The position numbers were made by a program, and so were the translations under genes. This document shows positions 35,410 through 43,748 of a DNA stretch of 64,000 bases, piece by piece; position 1 is the stretch's first letter; the number at the start of each line of letters is the position of its first letter. The notes beneath the pieces were generated by a model. That model saw nothing but the letters and a program-made list of their open reading frames with translations. It ran no database searches and had not been told where the DNA came from. The stretch is from Mesorhizobium onobrychidis (GTDB lineage Bacteria; Pseudomonadota; Alphaproteobacteria; Rhizobiales; Rhizobiaceae). The DNA is taken from NCBI RefSeq assembly GCF_024707545.1, contig NZ_CP062229.1, positions 1,855,501 to 1,919,500 of the forward strand, given 5' to 3'.

Positions 35410-36068
35410 CTGACTGGTCCGATCGCCACCAGACTCTTGACGAGGGATAGGAGTGTACTTTCGTCTACACATGATTCCTGCGCGTCCCACATTGCCTCTC
35501 TACAGATTGTCTCACACGCGTAGGATGCCCCGTACCTCATAAACGTCGCTATGTGCCCACCGAGACTGTTTCCGTGTATCTTGGGCTCGGTCTCCTTTCC
35601 CAGTGCCTCGACGGTATAGCCTTCCGTCAGCAATGTCTTGCTGTATCCGCGGCAAACGAAATCAAACTCCTTGCCTTTGAAAACAGCCGCAAAACCGCTG
35701 TCAGTAGGGATGTACTCGAATTGGGCTCCCAGGCTCCCCACTTCTTCTCCATCCTGTAATGAATTTGCGTATCTCGAAAACAAATCCGCTGGCACCAAAA
35801 CCGGCACTTGCGACTTGTCAATTTCCTTAAGTACAGGTGCAAGCAGCAACTCAGCTGGGCCGCCGTCGAATAGCGTGCTGCGCCTCTGTTGAAGGTCCGC
35901 GTCCGTCGCAAAATCCGGCCAATCGATCTTGAGATCGTGGAGCGTTTGGTAGTCGGCACGAGGGTGATAAAAGTCGCTCGCAATAATGAGTAGCAGAAGC
36001 GCCAATATCGACGCTCGCAGCGAGATCCTCGATGATCTTACCCATCTTTTTTCTACGATGTTCTTCAT
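35406..36068 (-). CDS. Membrane-anchored or exported protein of unknown function
   Basis: A 220-residue protein from the ATG at 36068, or 235 from 36113. One N-terminal helix (ISLRASILALLLLIIASDFY) is followed by about 180 predicted periplasmic residues with the segments VPVLVPADLFSRYANSL, GFAAVFKGKEFDFVCRGY and CETICREAMWDAQESCVDES. A GNSLGGH string recalls a hydrolase elbow, but the surrounding sequence does not look like an alpha/beta hydrolase. It lies between the cyclase-receptor gene and the M23-like gene, with which it overlaps by four bases. Confidence 0.65.
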   Translation of the reverse strand: MKNIVEKRWVRSSRISLRASILALLLLIIASDFYHPRADYQTLHDLKIDWPDFATDADLQQRRSTLFDGGPAELLLAPVLKEIDKSQVPVLVPADLFSRYANSLQDGEEVGSLGAQFEYIPTDSGFAAVFKGKEFDFVCRGYSKTLLTEGYTVEALGKETEPKIHGNSLGGHIATFMRYGASYACETICREAMWDAQESCVDESTLLSLVKSLVAIGPVR

Positions 36069-36130
36069 TGCAGGACTGCCCAGTACACAATGAGACATTG
36101 CATGCGCTCGCATAGATCACCTCATTGACG

Positions 36131-38590
36131 TCAATCTATACCTCTAACCAACCTGTTATCTGTCCCAATCTTGTACCGGGCCAGGGGAATGAAGACTTCC
36201 TGTCTGTTGTGAAGAAAGGTGGTATTTACGATCTTTCGCTGCCTGGGAGGAGTACGCCTAAGGTGTTCGGCAACCAGGCGACCATTTACATATCCCAGAC
36301 AGGAATTGTTTACGGCTTCTTGTATAGCATCCAAAACGATGCTCGTCGCGTCATACGCGTAGGCGGCCACAACATCATAATCAAGGTTGGGAGGCTTCTT
36401 ACTGTCGTTGTCATACTCGACCTTGAAATCTGCCATCTGCGTGGCATATCCTTCTTCTGATACAACGTCGGAAACGACATGCACTTTATCAGCATAGGGA
36501 AAGCCGGCTTCGGCGATTTTCTTGTTGTAGGTCCCAGTCAGATAGATGTCGTTCGTGACCCCTCTTTTGTGCAGGTTCGCAATTATGTAGACGATGTCGT
36601 CCGTGTATCCGAAGATCGCGATCGGTCTGCCAGCATCGTTGAATACGCGCTGGACCGCCTCTTCCATCGAACGTTTGTCACCCCTCGTGTATCTGATGGT
36701 CGTCGTCTCAAGCGCCGTTTCGGGCATATGCCTGATGGCCACCGAAGCTTGTTGCATGCCGTAGCTCTCAGGCTCGTCCGCTGAGGAACCCAAAGCCTTC
36801 CATTCGTGAATGATATACGGGCTCAGGTCTCGCTTATTGCCGACCATCCAATCTACCAGCGCCTCGACCCTTGCAGCATCGGACATTGAAACGCGGAAGA
36901 AATAGTCGGCCACCCCTTCTTGCGTAAGGTATGCGGCCGATGCGTTCGCCGTAATGACGGGCGTCTTATGCACGTTGCCCCACTTTTTCGCATAGTATGC
37001 CAATTCCGAAGTCATTGGTCCCACAACTGCAACGACGTTGGAGGCGCGGAATTCGTTCAGGGCCTCTTCAACAGCTTCCCGTGTCCCCTTGTAGTCCCTC
37101 AGGAGAACGTTCGGTTCGAATGTATACCGCTCGCTGCTTTTAGCATGATCAACAGAACGTTGGATCGCCCATTTTGATAGCGCGCCTGAGTCCTTCTCGA
37201 ACCACGCCAATGCCCCGATATCCACGTCGTTCGGTGGCGTGGCGACCACTCTCAGGCAGCGGCAAATGATATTGTTACTGTTGAAACTGAAGTCGTTCGC
37301 CAGGAATTGTGCTATTCCCCCGGCAAGCAATAGCGTAATTCCCACAAAAGTCCCGAGCGCGACCTTAAGCGGTGCGCCGAGCCACCAGAAATATGCGGGA
37401 AAATCGATCTTTCGGTCGCTATCTGGAGGTTGAACGATTTCTGAATCGTAAAAGAATGGCGCCCAGAATGTCTTGACGAATTTCTTGGTCAGGAGCTGGT
37501 TGTATTGGACGGGGTGAAAACGGTCTTTTACCCTCGGCGAATGAAATCCGAATACGCCTGTAGCTCCGAAGCGCCAATTGAACGACCGAACGGCGAGCGG
37601 CCAGGCATCACGCGTCGCACATTCGTTCAAGACCAATCCCTTGATTTGAGAACTCACTTGATCCCAGTTGAACTTGGGATGCACGACTGATCTGGAAAGC
37701 AGCAGATTATCGATCGCGAGGTGAGGGTTCTCTTGCAATATCTTCGTGACGGCAGATGTCGCGTAGCCGTGTGCGAGAATTGACAGCTTGTACGCACTTT
37801 CCGGATGAGTTGCGCGAACCGCCGATATTACCTGACGGATTTCCCCGAGCTGCTTGCTTGGTGATAGTCCCGGAATTAGGAATTTCAGTCTACCGATGAA
37901 GTTGATGCTGGTCGATTGAATGTCGGCAGTTCCCTCGCCGCGTAACTCCTCTGGTATCCACGTCTGCCACTCGGCCTGCGATCGAGAACCGTGAAAGATT
38001 AGAATTATATCATGCAGCGCTTTCCGTCGCTGTGCGCCAAGAGACTCAACCGGGGTGATGAAAGCGCGCGCTTTATCGTTCAACAATATCGAATAAGTGT
38101 GCATAGGTCGCGCGATATTCTTGAGTTCAAGCCGTCCCATATCCTCGACGTCAAGGGCCAATTTGTCCGATACTTGATCATAGGCCGATTGTGAAAGACA
38201 AATACCGCCGGGCGTTGCCACACTCTCCATCCGCGCAGCCAGATTCACGCCGTCGCCGTATATGTCGTCAGGCTCGATCATTACATCGCCGATATTGATT
38301 CCGATGCGAAACTGAATTTGATCCTGTTCTTGTTTGCTCTCGTTCAGTTGCCGCATGTGCATTTGTATTTCGACGGCAAATATCACGGCGTCAACCACGG
38401 AGGGAAATTCCATCAGTTGACCGTCGCCAATAAATTTTATGATGCGGCCGCGATACTGAGACGTCTTGGGAGCTATCAGTTCCGAGAAAATTTCCTTCAA
38501 CAACTTGTGAGTGCCGACCTCATCGGTCCCCATGAGCTTGGAATAGCCAACAACATCGGAAAAGAGCACAGCTGCTAGTCGACGTTCCAT
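36131..38590 (-). CDS. Predicted adenylate cyclase fused to hydrolase-like, transmembrane and periplasmic receptor domains
   Basis: An 819-residue protein starting MERRLAAVLFSDVVGYSKLM, with AGAGAAG as Shine-Dalgarno. Residues 1-185 are a class III cyclase with all six functional positions: metal Asp12 and Asp56, base-selecting Lys52 and Asp109 (the adenine pair) and Asn116 and Arg120. Residues about 195-370 look like an alpha/beta hydrolase, but the nucleophile elbow reads LAHGYAT without a serine. One helix at about 405-430 (KVALGTFVGITLLLAGGIAQ) is followed by a type I periplasmic binding fold (about 440-815; AVVGPMTSELAYYAKKW, DYDVVAAYAYDATSIVLDAI). The order, cyclase first and receptor last, is the reverse of usual receptor cyclases. 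Ligand and output are unknown. Confidence 0.85.
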   Translation of the reverse strand: MERRLAAVLFSDVVGYSKLMGTDEVGTHKLLKEIFSELIAPKTSQYRGRIIKFIGDGQLMEFPSVVDAVIFAVEIQMHMRQLNESKQEQDQIQFRIGINIGDVMIEPDDIYGDGVNLAARMESVATPGGICLSQSAYDQVSDKLALDVEDMGRLELKNIARPMHTYSILLNDKARAFITPVESLGAQRRKALHDIILIFHGSRSQAEWQTWIPEELRGEGTADIQSTSINFIGRLKFLIPGLSPSKQLGEIRQVISAVRATHPESAYKLSILAHGYATSAVTKILQENPHLAIDNLLLSRSVVHPKFNWDQVSSQIKGLVLNECATRDAWPLAVRSFNWRFGATGVFGFHSPRVKDRFHPVQYNQLLTKKFVKTFWAPFFYDSEIVQPPDSDRKIDFPAYFWWLGAPLKVALGTFVGITLLLAGGIAQFLANDFSFNSNNIICRCLRVVATPPNDVDIGALAWFEKDSGALSKWAIQRSVDHAKSSERYTFEPNVLLRDYKGTREAVEEALNEFRASNVVAVVGPMTSELAYYAKKWGNVHKTPVITANASAAYLTQEGVADYFFRVSMSDAARVEALVDWMVGNKRDLSPYIIHEWKALGSSADEPESYGMQQASVAIRHMPETALETTTIRYTRGDKRSMEEAVQRVFNDAGRPIAIFGYTDDIVYIIANLHKRGVTNDIYLTGTYNKKIAEAGFPYADKVHVVSDVVSEEGYATQMADFKVEYDNDSKKPPNLDYDVVAAYAYDATSIVLDAIQEAVNNSCLGYVNGRLVAEHLRRTPPRQRKIVNTTFLHNRQEVFIPLARYKIGTDNRLVRGID

Positions 38591-39125
38591 AGTTGCTTCT
38601 CTCAGACCATGATGACGACGCTCTTGGTCATGGAACAATAGCACACTAAGAACGTGGACTCATAAAGCGCGCGCGGATTTTGGATGGCAGCGAGTTTTGT
38701 CCTCGAGAATCGCAGCAGCGACGTGATGCATCACTGGGCGCGTTTGTCCGACGTGGCGTCACTGGGCGCCGTGGTCCGGCGTGATGGCGAGCTGAGCGGT
38801 AGCCGGCCGCTATCGATCACCGCATGATTTTTCTAGCAGGACCGTCCTCGGCTGCGGCAGCACTTCGATCTGAGTGGCTTTCCTAGAGGCCGGTGGCGTT
38901 TGGTGGCGCACGCTGGTTCTGCTGCCGATGACCGCTTTGAGGTCGACAGCCGAACGACGGCTTACTGAGTTTTCCGGCCAGAACCGGACAGGCGGCAAAC
39001 GGCCCCAAGGCTGCCAGTCAGCAGCGCGCATTTTGCAGCCAAGTGGAATCACTTGGCTTCGCAGAAATGCGGCTAAGATAAATAGATGGAGCGGGATGCC
39101 CAGTTCAATTTGAACGTATCCCGCT
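38591..39125. other. Intergenic region, no gene seen
   Basis: About 535 bp between the cyclase-receptor gene and the LacI regulator. Short open frames occur on both strands but show no recognisable protein or ribosome binding site. The right end is a palindromic mosaic element (39033-39128). The rest could be decayed mobile or coding sequence; I cannot identify it. Confidence 0.5.
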
Positions 39126-39128
39126 CTA
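39033..39128. repeat. Mosaic intergenic palindromic element overlapping a stop codon
   Basis: Contains AAGTGGAATCACTTGGC-type inverted sequence and ends with GAGCGGGAT (39089-39097) paired to ATCCCGCTC (39118-39126), with an inner GTTCAA-T-TTGAAC. The right arm runs into the stop codon of the LacI-type gene. A shortened relative lies at 18080-18139. Confidence 0.65.
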
Positions 39129-40175
39129 GTCGGGACGGCGATAGGCCAGAACCTCGGTCGGCTCGCTCAGGCTCTGCAAGGAGCCAGGTGCTGCGCCGCC
39201 GATCCAGCCCAGCACTGAGCGGGCGAGTTCCGCGCCGGCCAGCCGGAAGTTCTCGTTGACGACCAGCAATTCCCTGCGGAACAGATGCAGCAGGTCCGAC
39301 GACTGCTTGGATACCACGTCGACATCCCGGCCGAGCTTGAGGCCGGCGTCCTCGATGCCGGCGACGATCGCGAGTGTCGCGGCAGCGGCGCTGCTGACGA
39401 AACCGTCCGGCCTGACGTCCCGGCGCATCAGTTGCGCGGTCCTCATTCTGATTTGCTCGATCGAATGGTCGATCGAAACGGTGTTGAACGGGATTTCACT
39501 GGCGCCGACCTCGCTCAGCGCATCGGTGAAGCCGTTCAGCGTATGACTGTGGTAGGTCAGTTCGACTGGCGGTGCCAGCAGAGCCAGCCTGCGGCGGCCG
39601 ATGCCGGCCAGGTGGCGCACAGCCTCGGTCGCGAACGCGTAGTTGTCGAAATCATGGTAGGGGTGGATCAGCCCCATATCGGTGCGGCCATGCGTGGCAA
39701 AGGGGATACCACGCTCCAGCATGTAACGGGCCCTGGGGTCATTCGGCTGGGTGCGCGAAATGATGACGCCGTCGGCGGAGCCGGTTTCCACCAGATAGCG
39801 TATCGGGTCCAGGGGGTCCTGCGAACGTGAGTAGGGCGTCACGATCAAATGATAGGGCGTATCAGCGATGACTTCCGAGACGCCGTAGATGATGTCCGAG
39901 ACAAAGCTCATGATCTCGCGCTCGGTGTTGAGCACGAGGCTGATGACGTTGGTCTTGCCGGTCCGCAGGCGCACACCGGCACGGTTGGGGCGGTAACCGA
40001 TCTGCTTGGCGACGAGCTGGACGCGCCGTCTTGTTTCGGCGCCGATCTCGGGCGCGTCCTTCAGCGCCCGCGACACGGTGGTGACGCCTAGCCCGGTCAT
40101 GAAGGCAAGCGTCTTCAGCGTCGGCCGGCCCAGTCCCGACGCCTCGTCGTCCTTTTCCGTCTGATCTCTGTCCAT
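39126..40175 (-). CDS. LacI-family transcriptional regulator
   Basis: A 349-residue regulator. The N-terminal helix-turn-helix is RPTLKTLAFMTGLGVTTVSR with the hinge region IGYRPNRAGVRLRTGKT, followed by a type I periplasmic-binding-like sensor domain (VISLVLNTEREIMSFVSDII, ADGVIISRTQPNDPR, DGFVSSAAAATLAIVAGIED). It probably represses the divergent sugar ABC operon through the operators at 40264 and 40551. Its stop codon lies within a palindromic element. The inducer is unknown. Confidence 0.9.
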   Translation of the reverse strand: MDRDQTEKDDEASGLGRPTLKTLAFMTGLGVTTVSRALKDAPEIGAETRRRVQLVAKQIGYRPNRAGVRLRTGKTNVISLVLNTEREIMSFVSDIIYGVSEVIADTPYHLIVTPYSRSQDPLDPIRYLVETGSADGVIISRTQPNDPRARYMLERGIPFATHGRTDMGLIHPYHDFDNYAFATEAVRHLAGIGRRRLALLAPPVELTYHSHTLNGFTDALSEVGASEIPFNTVSIDHSIEQIRMRTAQLMRRDVRPDGFVSSAAAATLAIVAGIEDAGLKLGRDVDVVSKQSSDLLHLFRRELLVVNENFRLAGAELARSVLGWIGGAAPGSLQSLSEPTEVLAYRRPD

Positions 40176-40263
40176 TCATCCCGCCCGTCAGGCGCATAGC
40201 AGTTGCCGTGCAGGCCGGCAATCGGCGGATCGCGGCTCGCCCGCCTGATGAAACACCCTATAT

Positions 40264-40282
40264 ACTGAAACGTTACAGATTG
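40264..40282. promoter_or_regulatory. LacI-type operator, distal copy (CTGAAACGTTACAG)
   Basis: CTGAAACGTTACAG has the central CG of LacI-family operators and repeats the sequence of the site at 40551-40570 in inverse orientation. It is about 90 bases upstream of the regulator gene. Confidence 0.65.
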
Positions 40283-40550
40283 TCACTTGCCATCGCATAG
40301 CGGTTGGTGACAGGTATCCTGCACGAGCGACGCTCCATTCGACGCAAAGTCGTTGGGACGTCGGCAAGGGATTGCCTGCGGAGCAGGATTTTGCCGGATT
40401 TCGTTAATTGCAACCGTCATTTTTTGCGGTGCAACCTACCTTGCTGCGTGCAATGGAAGGCAATTGCACGGGCAGATTTGTTCGCAGCTCGAAAAAATGT
40501 TGAACCGCTGCTATTCGGGGTTGCGCGCCTCCCGCAATTGCCTTATCGAA

Positions 40551-40570
40551 AATCTGTAACGTTTCAGATT
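40551..40570. promoter_or_regulatory. LacI-type operator, proximal copy (AATCTGTAACGTTTCAGATT)
   Basis: A 20-bp near-perfect palindrome (one mismatched pair) ending 15 bases before the start codon of the binding-protein gene, where it would block initiation or elongation. It matches the distal site at 40264-40282. Confidence 0.7.
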
Positions 40571-40585
40571 CTGGGAGGAGCCGAA

Positions 40586-41824
40586 ATGCGATACCAATTC
40601 ATGACCGCTGCGTTGGCGGTGACAACCGCGCTGTCATTCGCCGGCCCGGCGGCAGCGACGGATCTGGAAGTCACCCATTGGTGGACTTCGGGCGGCGAGG
40701 CGGCGGCGGTCGCCGAATTCGCCAAGGCGTTCGACGCGACAGGTAATCATTGGGTCGACGGCGCTATCGCCGGCTCCGGCGGCACGGCGCGGCCGATCAT
40801 GATCAGCCGCATCACTGGCGGCGACCCCATGGGCGCCACCCAGTTCAACCACGGCCGGCAAGCGGAAGAATTGGTGCAGGCCGGTCTGATGCGCGATTTG
40901 ACCGATCTCGCCACCAGGGACAAGTGGGCGGAAATCGTACAGCCGAAGAGCCTGCTCGACGGCTGTACCCTCGACGGCAAGATCTATTGCGTGCCGGTCA
41001 ACATTCACTCCTGGCAGTGGCTGTGGCTGTCGAACGCGGCCTTCGAAAAGGCCGGTGTGCCGGTGCCGAAGAATTGGAATGAATATGTCGCAGCCGCCCC
41101 TGCGCTGGAGAAGGCAGGCATCATACCGCTCGCGGTCGGCGGGCAGCCCTGGCAATCCTCGGGCGCCTTCGACGTACTGCTTACGGCGGTCGGCGGCACG
41201 GACGCTTTCTTGAAGGTCTATCGCGACAAGGACGCGGAATTCGCCGCCGGACCCGAGGTCGCCAAGGTGTTCAAGGCCGCGGACGATGCCCGCAAGATGG
41301 CGAAGAACACCAATGTGCAGGACTGGAACCAGGCCACCAATCTCGTCATCTCCGGCAAGGCCGGCGGCCAGATCATGGGCGACTGGGCGCAGGGCGAGTT
41401 CCAGGTTGCCGGGCAGACCGCCGGCAAGGACTATACGTGCCTTCCCGGCCTTGGCCTGAACGAGGTCATCGCCACCGGCGGCGATGCCTTCTACTTCCCG
41501 CTGCTGCAGGACGCTGAAAAGTCCAAGGCGCAGGAAGCGCTGGCCGAAACGCTGCTCGATCCCAAGACGCAGGTCGCCTTCAACCTCAAGAAGGGCTCGC
41601 TGCCGGTGCGCGGCGATATCGACCTCAAGGCGGCGAACGACTGCATGAAGAAAGGGCTCGACATCCTGGCCAAGGGCAGCGTCATGCCCTGGACGGACCA
41701 GTTGCTGTCGCAGGACACCCAAAAGCAGAAAGAGGACCTTTTCTCCGAGTTCTTCGCCAAGCCGGACATGACCGTGGAAGAGGCGCAAAAGCGCTTCGCC
41801 GACATCGTCGCCTCAGCGGACTGA
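40586..41824 (+). CDS. Sugar ABC transporter substrate-binding protein (MalE/UgpB-like)
   Basis: A 412-residue periplasmic protein. The signal peptide MRYQFMTAALAVTTALSFAG ends at AAA before TDLEVTHWWTSGGEAAAVAE, the classic start of cluster D sugar binders. GDPMGATQFNHGRQAEELVQ and GGDAFYFPLLQDAEKSKAQE are further family segments. The start at 40586 is fixed by the signal peptide and GGGAGGAG. Products likely bind an oligosaccharide or glycoside. It heads a rightward operon with two permeases, an ATPase, an isomerase and an oxidoreductase. Confidence 0.93.
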   Translation: MRYQFMTAALAVTTALSFAGPAAATDLEVTHWWTSGGEAAAVAEFAKAFDATGNHWVDGAIAGSGGTARPIMISRITGGDPMGATQFNHGRQAEELVQAGLMRDLTDLATRDKWAEIVQPKSLLDGCTLDGKIYCVPVNIHSWQWLWLSNAAFEKAGVPVPKNWNEYVAAAPALEKAGIIPLAVGGQPWQSSGAFDVLLTAVGGTDAFLKVYRDKDAEFAAGPEVAKVFKAADDARKMAKNTNVQDWNQATNLVISGKAGGQIMGDWAQGEFQVAGQTAGKDYTCLPGLGLNEVIATGGDAFYFPLLQDAEKSKAQEALAETLLDPKTQVAFNLKKGSLPVRGDIDLKAANDCMKKGLDILAKGSVMPWTDQLLSQDTQKQKEDLFSEFFAKPDMTVEEAQKRFADIVASAD

Positions 41825-41926
41825 CGATCGACGAACCGCTCGCTCCCGGCCCGCGACCGCGGGGCCGGGAGCTCCGGGTCAAGTCTTGACCCTCCCGCCC
41901 TTACCCGATCCAGCCCGGCTGTGCAG

Positions 41927-42820
41927 ATGAGCAAGAGCGAACGCCCCAACCAACTCTTCCGCAACCTTAACGCCAAGGTCGCCTCTATTCCGATGGTCCT
42001 CACCGCACTGGTGATCTTCGTCGGCGGCAGCGCGTGGACGGTGCTCTATTCCTTCACCAATTCGAAGCTCCTGCCGCGGCTGAACTTCGTCGGGCTCGAT
42101 CAGTACTATCGGCTGTGGTCGACGCCGCGTTGGCTGGTCTCGATTGAGAACCTCCTGGTCTACGGCGTGCTGTCGCTGGTGTTCTCTCTGGTCATCGGCT
42201 TCATGCTGGCGGCGTTGCTCGACCAGAAGATCCGCTTCGAAGACACGTTCCGCACTATCTTCCTCTACCCCTTCGCGCTTTCCTTCATCGTCACCGGTCT
42301 TGTCTGGCAATGGCTGCTCAACCCGGAGTTCGGAATCCAGGGGGTGGTGCGCGGCCTGGGCTGGGAAAGCTTCAATTTCGATCCGCTCTACAATTCCAAC
42401 ATCGTCATCTACGGCATATTGATCGCCGCGCTCTGGCAAGGCACCGGGCTCATCATGTGCCTGATGCTGGCGGGCCTGCGCGGCATCGACGAGGATATCT
42501 GGAAGGCCGCGCGGGTGGATGGGATACCCACCCTAAAGACCTATCTCTTCATCATCATCCCGATGATGCGGCCGGTCTTCATCACCGCGCTGGTCATCAT
42601 CGCTGCCGGTATCGTCAAGGTCTATGACCTGGTTGTCGCCCAGACCAGCGGCGGTCCCGGCATCGCCTCGGAAGTGCCGGCCAAATATGTCTATGACTAC
42701 ATGTTCTTCGCCCAGAACCTCGGCCAGGGCTTCGCCGCCTCGACCATGATGCTGCTGTCGGTGGTGGTCGTCATCGTGCCGTGGGCCTATCTCGAATTCG
42801 GAGGCAAGAAGCGTGTCTGA
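41927..42820 (+). CDS. Sugar ABC transporter permease (MalF/UgpA-like)
   Basis: A 297-residue inner-membrane protein with six helices. The ATPase-contact loop is EDIWKAARVDGIPTLKTYLF (EAA motif). FVGLDQYYRLWSTPRWLVSI is the usual segment before helix 2. The ATG at 41927 is used; a GTG two codons upstream is possible. The 3' end overlaps the next permease gene by eight bases. Confidence 0.92.
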   Translation: MSKSERPNQLFRNLNAKVASIPMVLTALVIFVGGSAWTVLYSFTNSKLLPRLNFVGLDQYYRLWSTPRWLVSIENLLVYGVLSLVFSLVIGFMLAALLDQKIRFEDTFRTIFLYPFALSFIVTGLVWQWLLNPEFGIQGVVRGLGWESFNFDPLYNSNIVIYGILIAALWQGTGLIMCLMLAGLRGIDEDIWKAARVDGIPTLKTYLFIIIPMMRPVFITALVIIAAGIVKVYDLVVAQTSGGPGIASEVPAKYVYDYMFFAQNLGQGFAASTMMLLSVVVVIVPWAYLEFGGKKRV

Positions 42821-43748
42821 CCATGCCGTTTCCCTGCCTGCCGGTACGGACTCTATCAGGATTGAGGCATCCGGGCCGAGCGGGCCAAAGCCGCGGCATG
42901 TGTTCTCGCGCCGCAACATCTTCCTCTATGGCACGCTCATCGTGGTAGCGCTGTATTATCTGCTGCCGCTCTATGTGATGGTGGTGACGTCGCTCAAGGG
43001 CATGCCGGAGATACGCCTCGGCAACATCTTTTCACCGCCGCTGGAGATCACCTTTGAGCCTTGGGTGAAGGCCTGGTCCAGCGCCTGCACCGGCCTCAAC
43101 TGCGACGGGCTCTCGCGCGGCTTCTGGAATTCGGTGCGCATCACCGTTCCGTCGGTCATCCTGTCGATCGCGATCGCTTCGGTGAACGGCTACGCGCTTG
43201 CCAACTGGCGCTTCAAGGGCGCCGACACTTTCTTCGTCATCCTGATCGTCGGCGCCTTCATCCCCTATCAGGTGATGATCTATCCGATCGTCATCATACT
43301 GCGCGAAATCGGCCTCTACGGCAGCCTGAGCGGTCTGGTGATCGTCCATTCCATCTTCGGCATGCCGATCCTGACTCTGTTGTTCCGCAACTATTTTTCT
43401 TCCATGCCGGATGAACTATTCCGGGCGGCGCGCGTCGACGGCGCCGGCTTCTGGGGCATCTATTTCCGTATCATGCTGCCGATGTCGCTGCCGATCTTCG
43501 TCGTCGCCATCATCCTGCAGGTGACCGGCATCTGGAACGACTTCCTGTTCGGCGTCGTCTACACCCGCCCCGACACCTATCCGATGACGGTGCAGCTCAA
43601 CAACATCGTCAACTCGGTGCAAGGCGTGAAGGAATACAACGTCAACATGGCTGCCACCATCCTGACCGGCCTCGTACCGCTCGTCGTCTACTTCGTTTCC
43701 GGCAAGCTTTTCGTGCGTGGCATCGCCGCCGGCGCGGTGAAAGGATGA
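42813..43748 (+). CDS. Sugar ABC transporter permease (MalG/UgpE-like)
   Basis: A 311-residue inner-membrane protein from a GTG start inside the end of the previous gene. Helix 1 is IFLYGTLIVVALYYLLPLYV, and the EAA loop is PDELFRAARVDGAGFWGIYF. QGVKEYNVNMAATILTGLVP is typical of the C-terminal part. It partners the MalF-like permease. Confidence 0.92.
   Translation: MSDHAVSLPAGTDSIRIEASGPSGPKPRHVFSRRNIFLYGTLIVVALYYLLPLYVMVVTSLKGMPEIRLGNIFSPPLEITFEPWVKAWSSACTGLNCDGLSRGFWNSVRITVPSVILSIAIASVNGYALANWRFKGADTFFVILIVGAFIPYQVMIYPIVIILREIGLYGSLSGLVIVHSIFGMPILTLLFRNYFSSMPDELFRAARVDGAGFWGIYFRIMLPMSLPIFVVAIILQVTGIWNDFLFGVVYTRPDTYPMTVQLNNIVNSVQGVKEYNVNMAATILTGLVPLVVYFVSGKLFVRGIAAGAVKG

Larger units (their letters stand above)
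40176..40585. promoter_or_regulatory. Divergent control region of the LacI-type regulator and ABC operon
   Basis: A 410-bp gap without a clear gene; a long in-frame extension upstream of the binding-protein start has no signal peptide and is judged non-coding. Two LacI-type operators lie at its two ends, which would allow repression by looping. Confidence 0.6.

Noticed and set aside
35406..36068. GNSLGGH as an alpha/beta-hydrolase nucleophile elbow
   Set aside because: The rest of the protein lacks the expected strands and the later Asp and His, so the string is probably coincidental.
38645..39125. Possible remnant of an insertion sequence
   Set aside because: Short frames on both strands look vaguely transposon-like, but no transposase motif, terminal inverted repeats or target duplication could be found by eye.
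40304..40585. A 94-codon upstream extension of the sugar-binding protein
   Set aside because: It would remove the N-terminal signal peptide and run across the LacI operator; the ATG at 40586 has a good ribosome binding site.
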